From NCBI RefSeq assembly GCF_000380965.1, contig NZ_KB905577.1, positions 1-61,849 of the forward strand: 61,849 bases of DNA, given 5' to 3'. Position numbers and translations under genes: made by a program. This stretch comes from Paenibacillus ginsengihumi DSM 21568 (GTDB taxonomy: Bacteria; Bacillota; Bacilli; Paenibacillales; NBRC-103111). Below, piece by piece: positions 7,681 through 16,022 of this stretch. How positions within the stretch are numbered: the first letter of the stretch is position 1; each line of letters starts with the position of its first letter. The notes beneath the pieces are model-generated. The model was given only the letters and a program-made list of their open reading frames with translations, had not been told where the DNA came from and did no database searches.

Positions 7681-9617
7681 CCCGGCATCATCCCATCGCC
7701 CTGCGGGCTGCCGGACATCGGCCGGTCGCCCCGGCCCGGGCGCATGCCGCCGCCCATGCCCCGGCCGCCGGAGCCCGCGGCGGTGACGCCCGACTCGTTC
7801 AGCCAAGTCACGGCGCTGGCGATTTCGAAATCGACGATCTTCGTATCGCCCGTATAGAGGGTATAGGCTGCGCCCTGCTTCAGATCCGGCGAGCTGATAA
7901 CGATCGTCTGATACGCTTTGGGCGGCGTTACGGTCGCGACCGCCCTGCCCTCGCTGTCCTTCAGAACGACCGTCGTTCCGGCGGCCTGAACCTCGGGGTA
8001 GGTCATCAGGAGCGAGTATTGGCGCGAGGCATCCGAAGGCGCCGCCGCCATTCCCGCGCTGCCCGCGGCTGCCAGGAAGCCGCCCGTGATGTTGAACGTG
8101 CCGTCATAATCGAGCGCGCCGTTGCCGTTCATGGTCGGGCCATAGACCAGGACATGGCCGCCGCTCATCTCGATCGCGCCGTTGGAGTCGAGGCCGTCCC
8201 CTGCCGCATTTACCGTCATATTCCCGCCTTTGATCGCCAGCAGATAGCTGCCGGATGCGGCGAATCGATCGCCGGGACCTCCTTGTGCGGCCGAACCGTC
8301 GTTGCCGCCCGCCACATTGATGCCGTCGTCGTCCGCGACGATATTCAACTCGCCGTCTGCAATCGTCACGACAGAGCCTTCTATCCCTTCATAACTTTTC
8401 AAAATGTCGATTTTGCCGCCTTCGACGATCACCGACATGTCGGCATGGATGCCGTCGTCGCCGCTGGACAGCTTCAGCTCGCCCGCTTGAACGAGCACCG
8501 ATCCGTTGGAATGAAGCGCATCGTCTGCGGCGTCGATCGCCAACGTTCCGCCGTAAACCGCAAGGACAGCCGCCGCTTTCAGCCCCTTTCGGCTCGGCGT
8601 GTCGCCAGTCGTCTCGGCGCCCTGCTCCGCTGCAGCAGCCTCCGCAGCGGCCCCCGCCTGCTCCGGAGCGGCGCCGGGACGCATTCCCCACATCGGCCGC
8701 TGCTCGGCATGAGCTTCGCCGTTCGCGCTGCCGCCGCCGGATACGATGTCGAACGAACCGCCGTCGATCCGTACGGATACGGCGGACTGCACGCCGTCGC
8801 TGCCGGCCTTGATGGCGAAGCTGCCGCCCGCGATGACGACATTTCCTTTGCCGGCTTCTTCCTCGTTCGTCGTCTTGATGCCGTCGCCGCCCGCCTCAAT
8901 GGTCAGCGTCCCGCCTTTGACCGCGACCAGGTCGCGTCCTAACAGACCGTCGTCCGCGGCATGCACCTCGATCGTTCCTTCGACGATTTTCAGATCGTCC
9001 TTGCTCGCCAGCCCGTCGTTGTAGTTGCCGTTCACGATCAAGGTTCCTTGGCCGTTGACGGCCAGATCAGCTTTGCTGTAAAAGGCCGCGTTCGGCGCGT
9101 CTTCCGACGTATCCGCATAAGCTTCGCCATCCGTTATGACGTTCCGCGTGCCTTCCGCCAGCGTCACGATGACCTTGTCCGCCTCCTTGACGTCCACCGC
9201 CGGCCCGCTGGCGTTCGTGATTTCCGCGCCATTTAGCACGAGGCGCACCTTGTCTTCCTTCGCGACGTCTACGACGACTTGACCGTCCAGCTTCCCGCTG
9301 AGCACATAAGTGCCGGCCTTCGTAATCGTCACGGTGCCGCTGGCGGCGGTAACCCCCTCCCCTTCGACAGCTGCGGATGCCCCGTCCAGCGCGATCGTCG
9401 CCGCAGTCTCCGCTTGCCAGTCCGCCGCGAGCTCCTCCTCGTCAAAGGCCGCCTGCTCGGGAATCTCGAGGCTTGCGGCATCGGCAGCTATTGTATCGGC
9501 GGCCCCGGTCGTGTCGTTCGCTGCGGAATGTGCAGTCGTGCCGGCGTCAGTGCAGCCCATCATCAAGGCGATGCTTAACAGAACGGCGGACAGCTGCGCA
9601 GCATATCGCTTTTTCAT
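7656..9617 (-). CDS. Cthe_2159-type carbohydrate-binding lipoprotein
   Basis: A 653-residue lipoprotein. Lipobox SIALMMGC lies near residue 20, followed by an acidic low-complexity linker. The body is a beta-helix-like region of repeated GGTLxIxAxGDGI / NGSVLVxxGELKLSSGDDGI motifs typical of the Cthe_2159 cellulose/pectin-binding family (PF14262). The C-terminus is rich in Gly, Met and Arg (RGMGGGMRPGRGDRPM) and ends within a tandem-repeat array. It lies third in an operon after the VTC-domain and DUF4956 genes (43-bp gap), an association seen in other Gram-positives. ATG 9617 is preferred, with AAGGAAG 9 nt upstream. The ligand is unknown. Confidence 0.85.
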   Translation of the reverse strand: MKKRYAAQLSAVLLSIALMMGCTDAGTTAHSAANDTTGAADTIAADAASLEIPEQAAFDEEELAADWQAETAATIALDGASAAVEGEGVTAASGTVTITKAGTYVLSGKLDGQVVVDVAKEDKVRLVLNGAEITNASGPAVDVKEADKVIVTLAEGTRNVITDGEAYADTSEDAPNAAFYSKADLAVNGQGTLIVNGNYNDGLASKDDLKIVEGTIEVHAADDGLLGRDLVAVKGGTLTIEAGGDGIKTTNEEEAGKGNVVIAGGSFAIKAGSDGVQSAVSVRIDGGSFDIVSGGGSANGEAHAEQRPMWGMRPGAAPEQAGAAAEAAAAEQGAETTGDTPSRKGLKAAAVLAVYGGTLAIDAADDALHSNGSVLVQAGELKLSSGDDGIHADMSVIVEGGKIDILKSYEGIEGSVVTIADGELNIVADDDGINVAGGNDGSAAQGGPGDRFAASGSYLLAIKGGNMTVNAAGDGLDSNGAIEMSGGHVLVYGPTMNGNGALDYDGTFNITGGFLAAAGSAGMAAAPSDASRQYSLLMTYPEVQAAGTTVVLKDSEGRAVATVTPPKAYQTIVISSPDLKQGAAYTLYTGDTKIVDFEIASAVTWLNESGVTAAGSGGRGMGGGMRPGRGDRPMSGSPQGDGMMPGGAPQSGQ

Positions 9618-9660
9618 CGTAATCATCTTCCTTTCGTTACCCGTTTTTAATCATCGGCTT

Positions 9661-10359
9661 TTAATCGTCGGCAGCCGTTGGCGTCATCGTCAGCGTAATG
9701 TCCAGATTGCCGTTCCGGCAGCGGATGGCGTCCAGCAGCGCCTTCTGATTCGTCCCATTGTCCATCGTGACGGCGTAGACCAGCTCGTAGAGACTGCCGA
9801 GCTCGGTCGTGCGCACTTTCTTCAGCTCGTAGGCGATGCCGAAGCTGCGAAACACTTCGGCGAACGCTTCCTCATAGCTGAGATCTTCGGGAATCGTCAC
9901 CTTAAGCAGACGCTGCGCCGTCTTTTGCTGCCCGAACTTCAAGCGGTTCAAGACGAACATCAGCAGGCACAGCAATACGGTGAACAGGATGGCATACCCG
10001 AACGAGCCGACGCCGACCGCAAGGCCCGCGGCCATCGTAAACAGCACGTAGGCGATGTCCTTCGGGTCTCCCGGCGCGCTGCGGAAGCGGATGATCGAGA
10101 AAGCGCCCGCCAGGCTGAACGCTCTGGCGATATTGCTGCCGATCAGCAAAATGATGACCGCGACGATGGCCGGCAGCAGCATCATCGTCAGCGTAAAATT
10201 CGGCGAGTACCCGGCGCGGCTGCTTGTCCGCATGTATGTAAAGCTGATCATGCCTCCAAGCAGCACCGACACCAGGACAGTAATCAGCGCATGCGACAAA
10301 GTAAGCGCGGGTTCCGTAGCGGTCGATGAACGGAATATCGTGTCGATGAATTCAAGCAT
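9661..10359 (-). CDS. DUF4956 membrane protein
   Basis: A 232-residue protein with about four transmembrane segments in the first 145 residues (around 22-42, 58-80, 105-122 and 124-140) and a cytoplasmic alpha/beta C-terminus. The motif AFSIIRFRSAPGDPKDIAYV is characteristic of DUF4956 (PF16316). The ATG at 10359 lies within the last codons of the VTC gene, with AAGGAGG 9 nt upstream, so the two are translationally coupled. Role unknown; co-occurrence with VTC-domain proteins suggests a shared polyphosphate or surface-polymer function. Confidence 0.85.
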   Translation of the reverse strand: MLEFIDTIFRSSTATEPALTLSHALITVLVSVLLGGMISFTYMRTSSRAGYSPNFTLTMMLLPAIVAVIILLIGSNIARAFSLAGAFSIIRFRSAPGDPKDIAYVLFTMAAGLAVGVGSFGYAILFTVLLCLLMFVLNRLKFGQQKTAQRLLKVTIPEDLSYEEAFAEVFRSFGIAYELKKVRTTELGSLYELVYAVTMDNGTNQKALLDAIRCRNGNLDITLTMTPTAADD

Positions 10360-11095
10360 AAAGCATAGCCTCCTTGGCCGGTTTGCCGGCTTTGACGTAA
10401 TTTTTGTACTCGTTGCCGTATTTGGAGAAGCTCGTCCGGAACAGCCGGTGCTCCGAGAGCAGCCGGGACAGCCACAGCGGTATCGTCTTCTCCGCCTTGA
10501 CCTCCATCAACCAGCGGCCGCGCTCCAGAAGCGGCTCGCCGTAATCTCCGCACTCAAGCCTCAGATCATACCGCCGGGACCGGATATTCGTGTCGAATGT
10601 GATGCGCAGATCGCGGCTTTCCTTGCTGAACAGCGCGCGCCGCTCGTAGGCCAGGTACACCTTCGGCTGAAGCGCGTACCGCTGCCGGAAATAATGAATC
10701 TCGCGAAGCACCTGCCGGTTCATATATTCCTGAAGCGGAGGAAGCTCGCCCGTCCGGACGAATTCGTACGCTTCATCGAGGCGCAGCGCCGTTCGGCGCT
10801 TGTTCACCAGGCCGTACACCTTTTTCTTCAGCTCCAGATAACCCTTCGCTCCGGGCTTCGGCACGCCGTACGCTCTCAGCCGCAGTTTCTCCTTGTACTT
10901 CGGCTTGGCGATGCTTTTGCGGATCAGCGCATCGTCATGCGTATCGAAATAAAGGTTGCAGATCGAATAGAACGGATGCGCCTTGTTGTAATCGTCAAGC
11001 TCCATATAATCGAGCAGCCGTTCATAGAAACGAATGCAAGCCGCATCGTCCAGCAAATATTTGTTCTCGTATCGGTTGAATACTTCGATTGCCAT
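10352..11095 (-). CDS. VTC-domain polyphosphate polymerase-like protein
   Basis: A 247-residue protein spanning the VTC (vacuolar transporter chaperone) catalytic tunnel fold. Visible family motifs are RYENKYLL, YSICNLYFDT, KEKLRLRAYG, KKKVYGLVNKRR, YERRALF and a final MEVKAEKTIP. In yeast Vtc4 this fold polymerises ATP gamma-phosphate into polyphosphate. In bacteria the standalone domain is often next to DUF4956 and CotH or Cthe_2159 proteins, as here. It overlaps the next gene by 8 bp. ATG 11095 has AAGGTG 6 nt upstream; ATG 11113 is an alternative. It is divergent from the response regulator at 11320, which may control it. Confidence 0.87.
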   Translation of the reverse strand: MAIEVFNRYENKYLLDDAACIRFYERLLDYMELDDYNKAHPFYSICNLYFDTHDDALIRKSIAKPKYKEKLRLRAYGVPKPGAKGYLELKKKVYGLVNKRRTALRLDEAYEFVRTGELPPLQEYMNRQVLREIHYFRQRYALQPKVYLAYERRALFSKESRDLRITFDTNIRSRRYDLRLECGDYGEPLLERGRWLMEVKAEKTIPLWLSRLLSEHRLFRTSFSKYGNEYKNYVKAGKPAKEAMLYA

Positions 11096-11158
11096 ACGCT
11101 TCACCTTCCCCATCCGTTGTGCTTGACGTTCCCTTGCTGAGCCCTATATTACGGCCGC

Positions 11159-11262
11159 AACCTTTAATGAATCTTAAATGCTTTACATTCGCTTCACATT
11201 TCGGGATGAGCGGCGAATGAGGCCGGTCTTTAAGGTTCGTTAAAGGGTTTGCTGCTATAATG
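11159..11262. promoter_or_regulatory. Divergent promoter region with phased repeats
   Basis: Between the VTC operon and the two-component genes lies TATAAT at 11256-11261 for the plus strand. A series of TTAATG/TTAAATG/TTTACATT/CACATT half-sites is spaced about one helical turn apart (11163-11200), and TTTAAGGTTCGTTAAA lies near 11230. Such phased direct repeats are typical of OmpR-type regulator sites, so autoregulation and control of the VTC operon are plausible. Confidence 0.4.
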
Positions 11263-11319
11263 ATCCGTACATACGCATGCGAGGTTTCAGCAAAACCGAT
11301 ACGAAAGAAGGCACTGTCA

Positions 11320-11997
11320 ATGCGCATATTGATTGTGGAAGATGAAGCTCGTCTGGCCGATGCGCTGGCTCAAATTTTAAAGAAGCATCATTATTCCGTA
11401 GACGTCGCCTATGACGGCATAGCAGGGCTGGATAACGCCTTAAGCGGCATCTACGACCTGCTGCTGCTCGACATCATGCTGCCCGGGATGGACGGCATGA
11501 GCCTGCTCCGCTCGATTCGCGCGGAAGGCATGTCGACGCCCGTCATCATGCTGACCGCCAAGGGCGACAATGCCGCTACGGTCGCGGGGCTCGACCAGGG
11601 CGCCGACGATTATATCGCCAAGCCGTTCTCGACGGACGTGCTCTTGGCACGCATTCGCGCCGCGCTGCGCCGCAAGGGCGAGACGCTGCAGGACGACGCC
11701 TTGACGTTCGGCGATCTCGAACTGAACCCATCGACCTTGAAGCTGTCGTCCGGCGGGAAAGAAATCAAGCTGATTTTGAAGGAATGCGAATTGATGGAAC
11801 TGCTCATGACGCGCAAGCAGGCGGTGACATCCAAAGACCAGATCATCGAGAAGCTGTGGGGATTTGATTCCGAAGCGGAAAACAACAACGTGGAAGTGTA
11901 TATATCCTTTCTGCGAAAAAAACTCGCCTTCCTGCAATCCGGCGTTCGCATCAGCACGATTCGCGGCGTCGGGTACGTGCTGGAGGTGACGGGCTGA
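11320..11997 (+). CDS. OmpR/PhoB-family response regulator
   Basis: A 225-residue regulator. The receiver domain (residues 1-118) has acidic pocket ED at 8-9, phospho-acceptor Asp in LLLLDIMLPGMDG and Lys in DDYIAKPF. The C-terminal winged helix (about 128-223) includes NNVEVYISFLRKK and IRGVGYVLE. ATG 11320 is preferred, with AGAAGG 8 nt upstream. Its stop overlaps the kinase start by 1 nt, so the pair is one operon. The divergent VTC-DUF4956-Cthe_2159 operon is the likeliest target by position only. Confidence 0.93.
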   Translation: MRILIVEDEARLADALAQILKKHHYSVDVAYDGIAGLDNALSGIYDLLLLDIMLPGMDGMSLLRSIRAEGMSTPVIMLTAKGDNAATVAGLDQGADDYIAKPFSTDVLLARIRAALRRKGETLQDDALTFGDLELNPSTLKLSSGGKEIKLILKECELMELLMTRKQAVTSKDQIIEKLWGFDSEAENNNVEVYISFLRKKLAFLQSGVRISTIRGVGYVLEVTG

Positions 11998-13280
11998 TGT
12001 TCAAGCAGCTGCGCAACCGGTTCCTGCTGCTTAACCTTGTGATCATCTCCTTCATGATGCTCGTCGCCTTCGCCGCGATCTATACGATCACCTACCGGGA
12101 CGTTCGCGCCGACATCGGGGCGGAATTGCACAAGACAGCGGATTTTTACAACAGGGGAGCGACTGGTCCGCGGGAACGGGGACCGGGCAAGCCGCTGCCC
12201 CCGGATGACGGCGCCGCACCGCGCGACGATCCGAACGGACAGCCGCCGCGCGCCCGGCTGCTGACGTTCGCGATCGAGACGAATGAAGCATGGGAACGGC
12301 AAGCGGTCGCCTCGATCTTCTCGATGGACGAGACCCTTTACGACGAAGCGCTGCAGGCGGCGCGCGCGGAAGGGGCGGCGAACGGCCAAATCCGGCTGGA
12401 CGGCTATGATTGGGCTTACGAGATTCACGCCATTCCGGCCGGATACCGGATCGTCTTTCTCGACGTGACCGCCCGGCAAGAGATTTTGACCAATCTCGTC
12501 TATACGTTTCTGGCCGTCGGCTCGCTGATGCTCGTCGCCATCTTTTTCATCAGCCGATTTTTCGCCAATCGCTCCATCGCGCCGGTCAAGGAAGCGTTCG
12601 AGAAGCAGCAGCAGTTCATCGCCGACGCCTCGCACGAGCTGAAGACGCCGCTGGCCGTCATTCATACGAACGCGGATGTGCTGCTGGAGAACGAAGACGA
12701 TACGATCCGCAACCAGGCGAAGTGGGTGCGGGTGATTCAAGCGGAGACGGAGCGGATGTCCAGGCTGACGGAGGACCTGCTTTATTTGACGCGGATGGAG
12801 GATGCCCGGGAAGAGGTGATGTACGCGCCGTTCTCGGTGAGCGACGCGACGGAAAGCGTCATTTTGACCATGGAAGCGGTCGTCTTCGAGCGCAGGCTGG
12901 CGCTGGAGTACGATATCGAGCCAGGCCTTGCGGCGCTTGGCAGCAGCGAGCAATTCAAGCAGGTCGTCATGATTTTGCTGGATAACGCGATCAAATATTC
13001 GAGCCCGCAGGGAACGATCCGCATCAAGCTCAAACGCCACCATCACGAGATCGTGCTGACGGTCGCCAACATTGGCGAAGGGATTGCGCCGGAGCATCTC
13101 GAGCGTATCTTCGACCGGTTTTACCGGACGGATCGATCGCGGTCAAGGGCGCTTGGCGGGTACGGCCTCGGCCTCGCTATCGCCAAGGCGATCGTGGAGC
13201 AGCATAAAGGGAAAATCTACGCGAAGAGCATCGTCAAGGATACGACCACCTTCACCGTCCGCCTGCCGCAAGCCGGGTGA
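11997..13280 (+). CDS. Sensor histidine kinase (two-component partner)
   Basis: A 427-residue kinase with two transmembrane helices (about residues 10-31 and 162-184) flanking an extracytoplasmic domain of about 130 residues that includes a Pro/Gly/Asp-rich stretch. A dimerisation box FIADASHELKTPLAVI holds the phosphorylated His (about residue 213). ATPase motifs are the N box LLDNAIKYS and G boxes FDRFYRTDRSR and GGYGLGLAIAK. No clear HAMP domain separates TM2 and the H box. It is coupled to the response regulator by TGATG overlap. The signal is unknown. Confidence 0.92.
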   Translation: MFKQLRNRFLLLNLVIISFMMLVAFAAIYTITYRDVRADIGAELHKTADFYNRGATGPRERGPGKPLPPDDGAAPRDDPNGQPPRARLLTFAIETNEAWERQAVASIFSMDETLYDEALQAARAEGAANGQIRLDGYDWAYEIHAIPAGYRIVFLDVTARQEILTNLVYTFLAVGSLMLVAIFFISRFFANRSIAPVKEAFEKQQQFIADASHELKTPLAVIHTNADVLLENEDDTIRNQAKWVRVIQAETERMSRLTEDLLYLTRMEDAREEVMYAPFSVSDATESVILTMEAVVFERRLALEYDIEPGLAALGSSEQFKQVVMILLDNAIKYSSPQGTIRIKLKRHHHEIVLTVANIGEGIAPEHLERIFDRFYRTDRSRSRALGGYGLGLAIAKAIVEQHKGKIYAKSIVKDTTTFTVRLPQAG

Positions 13281-13332
13281 GAAATCCTCGAGCTCCACGG
13301 CCCGAAAGATCGATAAACTCTTCTATCAAAAG

Positions 13333-13368
13333 CAAAAGCCGATCTCCCCGGGGGAAGATCGGCTTTTG
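13333..13368. terminator. Bidirectional terminator
   Basis: CAAAAGCCGATCT and AGATCGGCTTTTG form a long stem around CCCCGGGG, with T- and A-rich flanks. It sits between the convergent kinase gene and the dicarboxylate symporter gene and would serve both. Confidence 0.75.
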
Positions 13369-13461
13369 TCTCATCGGTTGAGCCGACGGAGGTATGGGTT
13401 GGAATGTGCGATGAGCTGCACGCGGAATTTGCTGCAAGTGTTGCCCTCACGCAGAGAAGTG

Positions 13462-14775
13462 TTACGCCCGATCGACCCCGTACTGCAGCTTGGCGCCTTC
13501 GGAGCCCGCTTCGGCAGCTTCAGCCGGAGCGGCCGCCGCTCCCTCTCCCGCAGCGGACTCGGGATGAAATTCGCCTTCCATCTTGGCGATGACGACAGTG
13601 GCGACGCCGTTGCCGATCAGGTTCGTAATGGCGCGGGCCTCGGACATGAAGCGGTCGACGCCGAGCAGCAGCGCCATCCCGGCGATCGGAATCGACGGAA
13701 ACGCGGCCAGCGTGGCAGCCAATGTGATGAAGCCGGAGCCGGTTACGCCGGCGGCGCCTTTCGACGTCAGCATCAGGATGCCGAGCAGCGTCAGCTGCTG
13801 CCAAATCGTCATATCGACGCCGGCGACCTGTGCGACGAACACCGCGGCCATCGACAAATAGATGGACGTTCCGTCGAGGTTGAACGAATATCCGGTGGGC
13901 ACGACCAGTCCGACGACCGACTTGGAACAACCGTATTTCTCCAGCTTCTCCATCATCTTCGGCAGTGCGGATTCGGAGGAAGACGTTCCGAGCACGAGCA
14001 AAATCTCGTCCTTGATGTAACGAATAAATCGAATAATGCTGAATCCGTAAAACCTGGCAATCGTCCCCAGCACGACAAAAATAAACAGCGCCATCGTAAT
14101 GTACACCGAGCCCATCAGCTTGCCGAGCGAGAACAGGGAGTCGATGCCGAATTTGCCGATCGTATAGGACATCGCGCCGAATGCGGCGAGCGGCGAAACC
14201 TTCATGATCATATTGACGAGGCCGAAGAACGCATGAGCCAGCTTGTCGAACAGCTCAATCACCGGCTTGGCGCTTTGCCCCATCGCTGTCAGCGACAGTC
14301 CGAACAAGATCGCAAACAGCAGAATCGGCAGCAGATCGCCGCCGGCCATCGCGCCGACAACGCTTTCAGGCACGATGCCGAGAATAAAGTCCACGATGCT
14401 GTGCTCCGATTCCGCGGCAGCTTTCGTATACTTGGAAATATCGCCGGTCGCGCCAGACATATCGATACCGGAGCCCGGCTTGACCAGATTGACGACGACG
14501 AGTCCGATCGCCAGCGCCGCGGTGGTAACGATTTCAAAGTATAACAGCGCCTTCCCGCCGATGCGTCCTACCTTCTTCATATCGCCCATGTTGGCGATGC
14601 CGTTCACGACGGTAAAGAACACGATCGGCGCGATGACCATCTTGATCAGCTTGATGAAGATGTCGCCGAGCACCTTCAGCTTCTCTCCGGTTGCCGGAAA
14701 GAAATGACCGAGCAGAATGCCGAGAATAATGGCGATAACTACCTGAACGGTCAAGTTTTTAAAATTCAGTTTCAT
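13462..14775 (-). CDS. dctA: C4-dicarboxylate:cation symporter, DctA type
   Basis: A 437-residue DAACS-family transporter with eight hydrophobic helices plus re-entrant hairpins. Signature motifs are [17 protein letters not shown] (serine-rich hairpin 1) and [18 protein letters not shown], the DctA form of the substrate motif (glutamate carriers carry NMDGT). It imports malate, fumarate or succinate with protons or sodium. The C-terminus is an Ala/Glu-rich tail. ATG 14775 has AGAGAGG 8 nt upstream. The adjacent DctB-type binding protein and DctS/DctR genes match the Bacillus subtilis dct module, where this protein is called DctP and is induced by DctSR. Confidence 0.9.
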   Translation of the reverse strand: MKLNFKNLTVQVVIAIILGILLGHFFPATGEKLKVLGDIFIKLIKMVIAPIVFFTVVNGIANMGDMKKVGRIGGKALLYFEIVTTAALAIGLVVVNLVKPGSGIDMSGATGDISKYTKAAAESEHSIVDFILGIVPESVVGAMAGGDLLPILLFAILFGLSLTAMGQSAKPVIELFDKLAHAFFGLVNMIMKVSPLAAFGAMSYTIGKFGIDSLFSLGKLMGSVYITMALFIFVVLGTIARFYGFSIIRFIRYIKDEILLVLGTSSSESALPKMMEKLEKYGCSKSVVGLVVPTGYSFNLDGTSIYLSMAAVFVAQVAGVDMTIWQQLTLLGILMLTSKGAAGVTGSGFITLAATLAAFPSIPIAGMALLLGVDRFMSEARAITNLIGNGVATVVIAKMEGEFHPESAAGEGAAAAPAEAAEAGSEGAKLQYGVDRA

Positions 14776-14883
14776 GGAATCAACCTCTCTTCTCACGTTG
14801 AAGCCCTTAAGGTGACCCCATTGTAAAAAAAGAAAGCGATTTATAAAAGTATTCGGTCATACTGGTTGTTTTGGTCATTTCGG

Positions 14884-15939
14884 TCACGAGGCGCGGCGCT
14901 CCCGGAGCCGCTCGATCTCTTCGACCAGCCCGCCGCCGATCACGCTGCGATACTGCTCGTACACCGGGCGCATGGCCTCCTCCCATCTCCGCCGCTGCTC
15001 GCCTGTCAGCTCGTGAATCTCGATCGCTCCCGATGCGCGGATTTGTTCCAGCTGATGCTCGTGCATCGCTTTCGTTTCCTGTCTCATCCAGGCCGTCGTC
15101 TCCGCCATCGCTTCTTGAACGGCAAGCCGCAGCTCCTCGGGCATCCGTTCCCAGAAAGGCTTGTTCACGATGACCGCATAGCCGAGATAGCCGTGATTGC
15201 TGATCGTCATATATTTTTGCACAAGGTACAGCCGCTTCGTGTAAATGTTGGAAATCGTATTCTCCTGACCGTCGACGATGCCCTGCTGAAGATGGCGGTA
15301 TACCTCGTTAAACGGCGTGCTGATCGTTGCCGCGCCCAGAGCGCTGAACTGGCTGGCCAGCACCTTGCTCGGCAATATGCGAAACGTCTGATTGCGGAAA
15401 TCTTCCGGTTCGATCAGCGGATGGCGGTTGCTGCCCATCTGCTTGAAGCCGTTGCTCCAAAAGGCGAGGCCGTGCATGTTCTGCTTCTCCACGGTTCGGA
15501 ACAGCGCGGCGCCGACGCGGCCGTTCAGCGCTTCGTCGACAGCATCCTGGTCCGGAAAAGCGAACGGAAGATCCATGACGAACCACGCGGGATCGATATT
15601 GCTCATATTCGAGAAGGACGGTGCGATCATCTGGATCTCGCCGCGCCTTAGCGCCTCCGCTTCGGTATTTTCCGAATGCAGCATGCCGTTCGGGAACACC
15701 TGGATCTCGACCCTGTCGTTCGTTTTTTGCTTGACCAGGCTTGCGAAATGCTCAGCTGCCAGGCCCTTCGGCGTATTCTCGGCGACAACGTGGCTGAATT
15801 TGATGACGATGCGGTCGCGCAGGCCGGTCTGCTCATGATCTTCGGGAAGCGGCTTCGACAAGCCCGGCCGAAAACCGATGATCACCGCGGTGACCAGACC
15901 GAACAGAACGAACAAGAGCATGCCGTACACCGGTCTCAC
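14884..15939 (-). CDS. dctB: TRAP-type C4-dicarboxylate-binding protein, DctB-like
   Basis: A 351-residue binding protein of the DctP/TRAP-SBP family with an N-terminal signal or anchor helix (about residues 4-24). Family landmarks are KFSHVVAENTPKG, VFPNGMLHSE, a conserved substrate-contacting Arg region FRILPSKV, and EVYRHLQQGIVDGQENT. No TRAP membrane subunits (DctQ/DctM) are nearby. Instead it sits divergent from dctS and next to a DAACS symporter, as in B. subtilis, where DctB is needed for sensing rather than TRAP transport. Start is GTG 15939 with GGGGGAGGGG upstream. Confidence 0.88.
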   Translation of the reverse strand: MRPVYGMLLFVLFGLVTAVIIGFRPGLSKPLPEDHEQTGLRDRIVIKFSHVVAENTPKGLAAEHFASLVKQKTNDRVEIQVFPNGMLHSENTEAEALRRGEIQMIAPSFSNMSNIDPAWFVMDLPFAFPDQDAVDEALNGRVGAALFRTVEKQNMHGLAFWSNGFKQMGSNRHPLIEPEDFRNQTFRILPSKVLASQFSALGAATISTPFNEVYRHLQQGIVDGQENTISNIYTKRLYLVQKYMTISNHGYLGYAVIVNKPFWERMPEELRLAVQEAMAETTAWMRQETKAMHEHQLEQIRASGAIEIHELTGEQRRRWEEAMRPVYEQYRSVIGGGLVEEIERLRERRAS

Positions 15940-16022
15940 GTCATCCCCTCCCCCAGTTGATATTTAACGCTTATTATTGCACAATACTATCACAACGTAA
16001 ACTCGGTCGCCGGAGGAATAGC

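Noticed and set aside
7343..7857. Pro/Arg/Ala-rich plus-strand frames
   Set aside because: Products of the 33/34-bp array and antisense of the Cthe_2159-like gene.
14884..15939. Complete TRAP transporter
   Set aside because: Only the binding protein is present and no DctQ/DctM genes are nearby; context fits the DctB sensory role.
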